DNA of 64,000 nt. It comes from Actinomadura luzonensis. GTDB taxonomy: Bacteria > Actinomycetota > Actinomycetes > Streptosporangiales > Streptosporangiaceae. The stretch spans positions 5,027,001 to 5,091,000 of the forward strand of contig NZ_JAKRKC020000001.1 in assembly GCF_022664455.2 (NCBI RefSeq), read 5' to 3'. Positions 58,275 through 64,000 of this stretch are shown in pieces; within the stretch, counting starts at the first letter, position 1; each line of letters starts with the position of its first letter. The position numbers and the translations under genes were made by a program. The notes below the pieces were generated by a model that was given only the letters and a program-made list of their open reading frames with translations, did no database searches and was not told the origin of the DNA.

Positions 58275-59132
58275 CTAGAACGTGATGACCTTGGTGAACT
58301 CGCAGCCGGCGAAGGTGTCGGCCGCCACCCCGCCGAGGCGGATGTCGGAGACGCAGTGGTCGCTGTCGGCGCCGCCGTCGATGGCGCCGTTGCCGTGCGC
58401 GGTGAGCTGGTCGTCGCCGCCCAGGCCCTGGACGCGGTCGGCGCCGCCGTCGCCGTCGATGACGTTCGGGCCCGCGTTGCCGATGAGCACGTCGTCGTGG
58501 TTGGTGCCCTCCAGGTTCTCCACGTCGGCGGCGATGGTGTCGCGGGCGCCCGCCGGCCCGTCGTCGGCGCTGCCGTCGTCGCCGGTCGCGCCGTCCAGGT
58601 CGGCCCGGACGCCGGTGCTGGTCGGCGGGCCCGAGTAGCCGGCCGTGTCGGAGCCCGCGCCGCCCTGCAGGACGTCGGCGCCGGCCCCGCCGATCAGCAC
58701 GTCCGGGCCGGAGCCGCCGATCAGCCGGTCGTTGCCCGGGTCGCCGTTCAGCTCGGCGGGGAACGACGTGGCGTTGGTGACCACGTCGTCGCCGTCCAGC
58801 GCGCGGACGCGGATCGACGGGGAGGGCCCGATCGGGCAGCGCGCCTCGTGCGGGGTCACCAGCGTGCAGCCGGTGCCCGCGATGATCGCGGCGGCGGGGT
58901 CGGTGAGCACGTAGAAGCCGTTGGCGGCGGTGACGGTGATCTGGTCGGTCACGCCCACCGGGGCGTCGTAGCGGAGGTCTCCGAAGCCGCGGACCACGCC
59001 GGGCTGGCAGTCGCCGTAGCAGGGCTTGGCCGCGGCGGGCTGCGCCATCAGCCCGGCCGACAGCCCGGCCGACAGCAGGGCCAGCGCCGCCGCACCGCCA
59101 AGGACCCGATACTTCCCGAGAGATCTGGACAT
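58275..59132 (-). CDS. Secreted RTX-like calcium-binding repeat protein
   Basis: 285 aa. Signal peptide (LGGAAALALLSAGLSAGLMA, cleavage near AAA). A Cys pair near KPCYGDCQPG opens the mature part, followed by a beta domain and then haemolysin-type nonapeptide repeats: LNGDPGNDRLIGGSGPD, VLIGGAGADVLQGGAGSD and IDGDGGADRVQGLGGDD. Such repeats form a calcium beta-roll outside the cell. It has no catalytic domain, so it is probably structural or adhesive. A TDPAAAIIAGTGCTLVTP segment precedes the repeats. Confidence 0.83.
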   Translation of the reverse strand: MSRSLGKYRVLGGAAALALLSAGLSAGLMAQPAAAKPCYGDCQPGVVRGFGDLRYDAPVGVTDQITVTAANGFYVLTDPAAAIIAGTGCTLVTPHEARCPIGPSPSIRVRALDGDDVVTNATSFPAELNGDPGNDRLIGGSGPDVLIGGAGADVLQGGAGSDTAGYSGPPTSTGVRADLDGATGDDGSADDGPAGARDTIAADVENLEGTNHDDVLIGNAGPNVIDGDGGADRVQGLGGDDQLTAHGNGAIDGGADSDHCVSDIRLGGVAADTFAGCEFTKVITF

Positions 59133-59236
59133 GCCGGACTCCTCTTCCTCGTGGACGGGTGCTCCTCCGGCACCCGTACACGGGGGAGGCGTTCCAGGAG
59201 GTTCCACGCCGGTCCACGTACTGGCCGGCGGGCCGG

Positions 59237-59737
59237 CTAACGGGGCTCGATCCGGAAGACGGGGTAGCGGGCGGCGACGCGTTCGAACGCGGCGAGCGGG
59301 GCGTCCTGCTCGACCGGGATGTGGGTGCGGCCGCCCGGGGAGCAGGCGAGGTAGCGGCGCAGGATCGGGGCGCGTTCCGGCTCGGGGACCTCGGCCAGGC
59401 GCACCGGCTCGCGGCGGCCGTGCCGCAGCGTCGCCTCGCCGCCCGCGGCGCGGACGTTGCGCGCCCACTGCGTGCCGGCGCCGAGCATCGCCACCAGGTA
59501 GCGCCCGCCCTCGTGGTCGGCGACGACGACCGGGAAGGAGATGAGGCGGCCGGTGCGCCGGCCGCGCACCTCCAGGGTGGCCAGCCGCTCCCGCTGGAGC
59601 AGGCCGGCGGCGAAGACCGCGGCCCAGAGCCGGTTGAGCGCGCGGGCCAGGCGGTTGGGGCGCCCGCCGCGGTACATCCAGCGGTCGAGCCGGTGCAGGC
59701 CGCCGCCTCCGGGGCCGGGGGTGTCGGGTGTCGTCAT
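59237..59737 (-). CDS. F420-dependent nitroreductase-family (DDN-like) protein
   Basis: 166 aa. The split-barrel flavin/deazaflavin-binding pattern is clear: LEVRGRRTGRLISFPVVVAD, GGRYLVAMLGAGTQWARNVR, then GGEATLRHGRREPVRLAEVP. This matches the Ddn family that uses reduced F420 to reduce quinones or nitro compounds in actinobacteria. The ATG at 59737 follows GAGAGG. It stands alone between the RTX-like gene and a glycosyltransferase. Confidence 0.82.
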   Translation of the reverse strand: MTTPDTPGPGGGGLHRLDRWMYRGGRPNRLARALNRLWAAVFAAGLLQRERLATLEVRGRRTGRLISFPVVVADHEGGRYLVAMLGAGTQWARNVRAAGGEATLRHGRREPVRLAEVPEPERAPILRRYLACSPGGRTHIPVEQDAPLAAFERVAARYPVFRIEPR

Positions 59738-59839
59738 GCCCCCATCACCTCTCCGCGGCGCGGGCCAGGACACCGCCGAAGGTCCTCGGGTCGGGTGACG
59801 TTGGGCTCCGGCGCGCCGCCGCCTGCCGAAACGTTGCCA

Positions 59840-59849
59840 GGCAATTGCC
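59840..59849. promoter_or_regulatory. GGCAATTGCC palindrome upstream of glycosyltransferase
   Basis: A perfect 10-bp palindrome flanked by direct TTGCCAGG repeats, 13 bp before a -10-like TAGCCT (59862-59867). Possible operator. Confidence 0.35.
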
Positions 59850-59875
59850 AGGAACGGGCGGTAGCCTGCCGTGGC

Positions 59876-59908
59876 ATGAACCGGCAGGCCGAGGGTCCCG
59901 CGACGTGA
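59876..59908 (+). CDS. Short upstream ORF coupled to the glycosyltransferase
   Basis: ATG 59876 opens MNRQAEGPAT, stopping at TGA 59906-59908, which overlaps the GTG start of the next gene (GTGA). TAGCCT ends 8 nt before this ATG, so translation probably begins here on a leaderless mRNA and is handed on to the glycosyltransferase, which has no ribosome site of its own. Confidence 0.4.
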   Translation: MNRQAEGPAT

Positions 59909-61083
59909 AGATCCGCTATCTCATGCTGCACGCGTACGGCATGGGCGGGACCATCCGCACGGTCGTCAACCAGGCCAACGCGATGGCCGCGGCCGGGCAC
60001 CAGGTCGAGCTGGTCAGCGTGGTGCGGCGGCGCGAGGACCCGCAGTTCAGGCTGGACCCCCGGATCACGCTGAGCGCCCTGGTGGACCAGCGCGGCGGCC
60101 GCCGGCCCGACTCGGTGCCGCGCAGGGCGTGGCGGCGGCTGCGCGGCAAGATGGTGCCGCGCGGGGAGTTCGCCGCGGACTACTTCACCGAGGCGGTGGA
60201 GCGGGCGGTCATGGACTACTGCGCCGGGCTGCGCGACGGCGTGCTGGTCACCACGCGGCCCGCGCTGAACCTGATCTCGGCCCGCCGCACGCCGCGGAGC
60301 GTCGTGCGGGTCGCGCAGGAGCACATGAACCTGTCCGCCTACCCCGAACCGATCCTGCGGGAGATCGCCCGGCACTACGGCCGGCTCGACGCGGTCACCG
60401 TGCTGACCCGCACGAACCGGCTGGAGTACCAGCGGCTGCTGCCGCGCACCCCGATCGTGCAGATCCCGAACGCCGTGCACAAGGTGGACCAGGAGCCGTC
60501 GCAGCAGGTGAACCCGGTCGTGGTCGCGGCCGGGCGGCTGGTGCCGCAGAAGGGGTTCGACCTGCTGATCGAGGCGTTCGCGCAGGTCGTGCCCGAGCAC
60601 CCGGAGTGGCGGCTGCGGATCTTCGGCGACGGGCCGCGCCGGGGCGAGCTCACGGGGCTCGTCGAGCAGCACGGGCTGGGCGGGCACGTGTCGCTGCCGG
60701 GGCGTACCGACCGGCTGGAGCGGGAGCTGAGCGACGCCTCCGTGTACGCGCTGAGCTCGCGTTTCGAGGGCCTGCCCATGGTGATGATCGAGGCCATGAC
60801 GCACGCCCTGCCGGTGGTGGCCTTCGACTGCCCGACCGGCCCCGGGGACGTGCTGCGCGACGGCGTGGACGGCGTGCTCGTCCCGCCGCGCGACGTGGAC
60901 GCGCTGGCCGCCGCGCTCGACCGGGTGATCGGCGACCGGCGGCTGCGGGTGCGGATGGGCCGCGAGGCGGCGAAAACCGCGCGGGCCTACGCGCCGGAGC
61001 TCGTCATGCCGCTGTGGGAGGACCTGTTCGCGCAGCTCCTGCACGGCGAACGGGTGCAGGACGACTTCTGGGGCGGCCGCTGA
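59905..61083 (+). CDS. Glycosyltransferase family 4
   Basis: 392 aa, GT-B fold. The N-terminal domain starts YLMLHAYGMGGTIRTVVNQA with the Gly-rich acceptor loop. The C-terminal donor domain has VVAAGRLVPQKGFDLLIEAF (about 209-228), FGDGPRRGEL, and the GT4 E-x7-E signature in SSRFEGLPMVMIEAMTHALP (about 285-304). It resembles GalNAc/Gal transferases of cell-envelope glycans. No other glycan gene is adjacent, so acceptor and sugar are unknown. Confidence 0.9.
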   Translation: MKIRYLMLHAYGMGGTIRTVVNQANAMAAAGHQVELVSVVRRREDPQFRLDPRITLSALVDQRGGRRPDSVPRRAWRRLRGKMVPRGEFAADYFTEAVERAVMDYCAGLRDGVLVTTRPALNLISARRTPRSVVRVAQEHMNLSAYPEPILREIARHYGRLDAVTVLTRTNRLEYQRLLPRTPIVQIPNAVHKVDQEPSQQVNPVVVAAGRLVPQKGFDLLIEAFAQVVPEHPEWRLRIFGDGPRRGELTGLVEQHGLGGHVSLPGRTDRLERELSDASVYALSSRFEGLPMVMIEAMTHALPVVAFDCPTGPGDVLRDGVDGVLVPPRDVDALAAALDRVIGDRRLRVRMGREAAKTARAYAPELVMPLWEDLFAQLLHGERVQDDFWGGR

Positions 61084-61198
61084 GAGGCGGACACCGCAAA
61101 GATCTACCCGGGCGGAACCGCCGACGCCGCCGGGCTTTCCGGACGCCTTGTCAGAATCGTTGTCAAACTCACCCCAAAACCGGCGGCAACCTGGGGTA

Positions 61199-62083
61199 AT
61201 GCGTAACAGGAAAGCCCGCCTGGCCGCCGTGGCCGGCGCCCTGGCCCTGGCCGCGGGGCTCGTGGCGCCCGCGTACGCGGACGCGCCGGCCCCGATCACC
61301 GCTCCTCCCGCCGCCGCGCTCGACGCCCCCGTGGTGCACGGGCGGGCGGCGTACCTGCTGGACGCCTCCACCGGCAAGGTGCTGCTCGACGACGACGGCG
61401 CGGAGCGCATGCCCATCGCCAGCCTCACCAAGACGATGACCGCGTACGTGGTGCTGCGGAGCGCCCGGCCGACGGACGTCGTGAAGATCTCCGCCGCCGA
61501 CGAGGAGTACGCCGAGGACGGCGGCGGCACCACCGCCGACCTGCGTCCCGGCGACCGGCTCACCGTGGGCGAGCTGCTCTACGCCCTCATGCTGCCCTCG
61601 GGGGCGGACGCCGCGCACGCCCTGGCCCGCACGTACGGGCCCGGCGTGGACGGCTTCGTCGCCAGGATGAACGCGACCGCCCGCGAGCTGGGCATGACCG
61701 ACACCAGGTACGTCAACGCCGACGGCCTGCCCACCCCCGGCGGCGACGGCTGGTCCACCGCCCGCGACCAGGCCCGCCTGGCCGCCGAGGCGTTGCGGAA
61801 CCCGCTGATCAGGCAGGCCGCCGGCACCCGCTACCACACGCTCGACGCCGGCCCCGGGCACGGCTCCTACGTCTGGCGCAACACCAACCGGCTGCTCGGC
61901 ACGCCGGGCGCGATCGGGCTGAAGACCGGCTTCACCCGCGCGGCCGGGTACTGCCTGGCCTTCGCCGGGCAGGAGGACGGGCGCACGCTGGTGGGCGTGA
62001 TCCTCGGCGAGTCCGTCTCCAGCAGGCGGTTCTCGACGGCGGAGGACCTGCTGGAGTGGGGCGCGGCCCGCGGCGCCGCCTGA
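61199..62083 (+). CDS. D-alanyl-D-alanine carboxypeptidase, peptidase S11
   Basis: 294 aa. Signal peptide LAAVAGALALAAGLVAPAYA. Serine SxxK motif in IASLTKTMTAYVV (Ser about 78), second motif SGADAA in place of the canonical SGN (a common actinobacterial variant), and KTG in IGLKTGFTRAAGYC (about 242). It trims the terminal D-Ala of peptidoglycan stem peptides outside the membrane. It lacks the C-terminal domain and membrane anchor of 380-aa DacA types, so it is a short secreted form. It follows the glycosyltransferase on the same strand. Confidence 0.9.
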   Translation: MRNRKARLAAVAGALALAAGLVAPAYADAPAPITAPPAAALDAPVVHGRAAYLLDASTGKVLLDDDGAERMPIASLTKTMTAYVVLRSARPTDVVKISAADEEYAEDGGGTTADLRPGDRLTVGELLYALMLPSGADAAHALARTYGPGVDGFVARMNATARELGMTDTRYVNADGLPTPGGDGWSTARDQARLAAEALRNPLIRQAAGTRYHTLDAGPGHGSYVWRNTNRLLGTPGAIGLKTGFTRAAGYCLAFAGQEDGRTLVGVILGESVSSRRFSTAEDLLEWGAARGAA

Positions 62084-62112
62084 GCCGCGTGCCCATGGCG
62101 CATGCTGGGGGC

Positions 62113-62961
62113 GTGACCGGATTCGACAGCACGTTCCTGCGGTGCCCGGAGGGCAGGCTGCGCGTGTTCACCGCCGGCGCGCGCGGCCCGGCCGTGCTGC
62201 TGCTCAGCGGCGCGGGCCTGGACAACGCGCTGCTGAGCTGGCGGCACCTCATCCCGGTGCTGGCGGCCGGGCATCGCGTGTACGCGCTCGACTGGCCGAA
62301 GCAGGGCGGCAGCGTGCCGTGGCGCGGGCGGGCGACGCACGAGCGCCTGCTGCGCTGCGTCACCGAGGTCCTCGACCACTTCGGCCTGCCCTCGGCGAGC
62401 CTGGTGGGGCTGTCGCAGGGCGGCGCGGTCGCGCTGGCGTACGCGATCGAGCATCCCGCCCGCGTGGAGCGGCTGGTCGCGCTCGCCCCGGCGGGGATCA
62501 GCGCGTTCCCGCCCGTGGTGCACCAGGCGCTCTGGCTGGTGGCCCGGCTGCCGCTGCTCAACAGGACGCTGCCGCGGCTGGTCTTCAGGAGCCGGGCGAT
62601 GATCGCCCGGTTCGTGGCGCGGGAGCTGTTCGCCGGGCCCGTCGCCGACCTCGACGACGTCGTGGACGAGATCGTCGAGGAGTCCCGGCACGCCCGCGGC
62701 GGCTCCTCCGACTGGCAGAACGCCTCCATCGGCTTCCTGCGCATGCGCGTCGACCTGCGCCCGCGCCTGCCGGAGATCACCTGCCCCACCCTGCTCATCC
62801 AGGGCGACCGGGACCGGGCGGTGCGGCCCGCGCGGACCAGGGCCGCGGCGAAGCTCATCCCCGGCGCCCGGCTGGAGATCCTGCCGGGTCACGGCCACTG
62901 GGCGAACCGGCAGTCGCCCGGACGGGTCGGCGCGCTCATCGCCGGGTTCCTGAAGCCATAG
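62113..62961 (+). CDS. Alpha/beta hydrolase
   Basis: 282 aa. Canonical fold: oxyanion loop LLLSGAGLDN, nucleophile Ser in LVGLSQGGAVAL (about 101), acid in IQGDRDRAV (about 236) and His in PGHGHWANRQ (about 261). The cap domain lies at about 130-205. GTG 62113 is favoured by CATGCT ending 6 nt upstream; ATG 62095 is in frame. Esterase, lactonase or haloperoxidase-like; the substrate cannot be predicted. Confidence 0.85.
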   Translation: MTGFDSTFLRCPEGRLRVFTAGARGPAVLLLSGAGLDNALLSWRHLIPVLAAGHRVYALDWPKQGGSVPWRGRATHERLLRCVTEVLDHFGLPSASLVGLSQGGAVALAYAIEHPARVERLVALAPAGISAFPPVVHQALWLVARLPLLNRTLPRLVFRSRAMIARFVARELFAGPVADLDDVVDEIVEESRHARGGSSDWQNASIGFLRMRVDLRPRLPEITCPTLLIQGDRDRAVRPARTRAAAKLIPGARLEILPGHGHWANRQSPGRVGALIAGFLKP

Positions 62962-62981
62962 ACGGAATGATCTATCTGGTC

Positions 62982-62987
62982 TAGTTT
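62982..62987 (+). promoter_or_regulatory. -10 box, leaderless BNR-protein transcript
   Basis: TAGTTT ends 7 nt before the ATG at 62995; the sequence is locally AT-rich and has no ribosome site. Confidence 0.55.
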
Positions 62988-62994
62988 GCCCGAC

Positions 62995-64000
62995 ATGAGG
63001 CTTCGCATCGTGTTGGGCGTGTTGTCAGCGGCCACCGTGCTCACGGCGGGCAGCCCCTCCCCCGCGCAGGCGGCCGGCGGCCCGCCGCGGCTCGGCTGGG
63101 AGCTCAAGGAGACCGGGGTGGGCGCCCGCCTGCGCGGCCTGTCCCCCGTCAGCCGGGACGTCGCGTGGGTCTCCGGCTCCGAGGGCACCGTGCTGCGCAC
63201 CACCGACGGCGGCCGGCGCTGGGAGAACGTCTCCCCGTCCGGCGCGGAAGGGCTGCAGTTCCGCGACATCGAGGCGTTCGACGCGCGCCGGGCCGTCGCG
63301 CTGTCCATCGGCGAGGGCGAAGACTCGCGCGTCTACCGCACCGAGGACGGCGGGCGCACCTGGGCCGAGACGTTCCGCAACGACGAGCCGCGGGCCTTCT
63401 ACGACTGCCTGGCCTTCTTCGACGCCCGGCACGGCCTGGCCGTGAGCGACCCGGTGGACGGCAGGTTCCGCGTCCTCGCCACGGACGACGGCGGGCGGAG
63501 CTGGCGGGTGCTGCCCCCGGACGGGATGCCGGAGGCGCTGCCGGGCGAGGCCGGGTTCGCCGCGAGCGGGCAGTGCCTGGTGACGGCGGGCGGCCGGAAC
63601 GCGTGGCTGGCCACCGGCGGGGCCGCGCGGGCGCGCGTCTTCCACTCCGCCGACCGGGGCCGGACCTGGACCGTCGCCGACACGCCCGTCCCGGCCGGGG
63701 ACCCGGCGCGCGGCGTCTTCGGGCTCGCCTTCCGCGACCGGCACCACGGCCTCGCCGTCGGCGGCGACTACCAGGCGGGCCGGCCGTCGCCCGACGCGGC
63801 GGCGCTCACCGGGGACGGCGGGGCCACCTGGCGGCCGGCCGGCGCACCGCCGCCCGCCTACCGGTCGGGGGTGGCGTGGCTGCCGTACCCGCCGTTCGCG
63901 GCGGTGGCGGTCGGGCCGTCGGGGAGCGACGTGACGTGGACGGGCGGCCGGACGTGGGAGACGTTCGACGGCGGCTCGTTCGACACGGTGGCGTGCGCGC
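62995..64000 (+). CDS. Secreted BNR/Asp-box beta-propeller protein (3' end outside window)
   Basis: 335 residues are visible and the frame runs off the window. Signal peptide RIVLGVLSAATVLTAGSPSP, cleavage near AQA. Five Asp-box (S/T-x-D-x-G-x-T/S-W) copies are seen: TTDGGRRWE, TEDGGRTWA, TDDGGRSWR, SADRGRTWT and TGDGGATWR. They are spaced as in YCF48/photosystem-assembly-like or sialidase-like propellers. The sialidase catalytic FRIP motif is not seen. It is probably a secreted propeller of unknown binding role rather than a sialidase. Confidence 0.82.
   Translation, partial: MRLRIVLGVLSAATVLTAGSPSPAQAAGGPPRLGWELKETGVGARLRGLSPVSRDVAWVSGSEGTVLRTTDGGRRWENVSPSGAEGLQFRDIEAFDARRAVALSIGEGEDSRVYRTEDGGRTWAETFRNDEPRAFYDCLAFFDARHGLAVSDPVDGRFRVLATDDGGRSWRVLPPDGMPEALPGEAGFAASGQCLVTAGGRNAWLATGGAARARVFHSADRGRTWTVADTPVPAGDPARGVFGLAFRDRHHGLAVGGDYQAGRPSPDAAALTGDGGATWRPAGAPPPAYRSGVAWLPYPPFAAVAVGPSGSDVTWTGGRTWETFDGGSFDTVACA

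Noticed and set aside
62995-64000. Sialidase assignment for the BNR-repeat protein
   Set aside because: Asp boxes alone are not diagnostic; the FRIP motif and catalytic Arg/Glu/Tyr set are not visible in the part present.
1-64000. Mobile element or prophage
   Set aside because: No integrase, transposase, terminal inverted repeats or attachment-site duplication seen; nothing beyond the tRNA genes suggests an integration site, and the three tRNAs have no flanking partial copies.

Overview
This window is 64 kb of very GC-rich DNA. Codon third positions are almost always G or C, GTG and TTG starts are common, many genes look leaderless (a TANNNT -10 box 6-7 nt before the start codon), and intrinsic terminators lack a U-tract. 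The gene set includes an actinobacterial integration host factor (mIHF), F420-type redox proteins, a type 2 pyrF, a DUF3516 Ski2-like helicase, Tat and lipoprotein exports, and sugar ABC importers encoded without their ATPase. Together these point to a soil actinobacterium, most likely of the Streptosporangiales/Nonomuraea kind. That placement is inference; there is no rRNA to anchor it. No phage, insertion sequence or CRISPR array is visible.

Layout. 1-8.7 kb is housekeeping and metabolism: a membrane protein tail, a cyclohydrolase-like gene joined to a FolD that lacks its catalytic lysine, a class I amidotransferase, a TauE/SafE carrier, an acyl-CoA synthetase, an alpha/beta hydrolase, catalase and endonuclease V. 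8.7-17 kb holds a repeat-bearing F420/NADPH oxidoreductase with a divergent HxlR regulator, a cluster of small secreted proteins beside a 25-bp minisatellite, a UPF0114 membrane protein, a HAD phosphatase, pyrF and leuA. leuA has a leader-peptide attenuator and a divergent GntR gene.

18.3-27.7 kb is one nine-gene operon transcribed leftward. It encodes a LacI regulator, two sugar permeases, a solute-binding lipoprotein, four ADP-ribosylglycohydrolase paralogues (one frameshifted) and a ribokinase. Nearly all junctions are 4-nt overlaps, and two perfect GTAAACGTTTAC operators lie in front. It reads as a system that imports a ribosylated compound, hydrolyses it and phosphorylates the ribose. 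27.8-37.9 kb has an MFS exporter/ROK regulator pair sharing overlapping promoters, mihF, a two-component system, an acyltransferase-3 membrane protein and the helicase.

37.9-47.4 kb is a second leftward operon: GH36, two permeases, a binding protein, PhoD phosphodiesterase/phosphatase, secreted GH27 and GH20. A divergent ROK regulator faces it. 48.7-52.6 kb carries an AraC/phytanoyl-dioxygenase pair, a tRNA-dihydrouridine synthase, an ACT-domain protein and tRNA-Gly, -Cys and -Val. 52.7-58.3 kb is a third sugar locus (GH43 arabinanase, LacI, binding protein, two permeases) tied together by three copies of a TGTTA(N4)TAnCA operator. The end of the window holds an RTX-like secreted protein, an F420-type nitroreductase-family protein, a glycosyltransferase, a D,D-carboxypeptidase, an alpha/beta hydrolase and a truncated BNR-repeat protein.

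Common theme: three independent oligosaccharide/glycoside uptake loci, each with its own repressor and hydrolases but no ATPase, so a shared MsiK-type ATPase elsewhere in the genome is expected.
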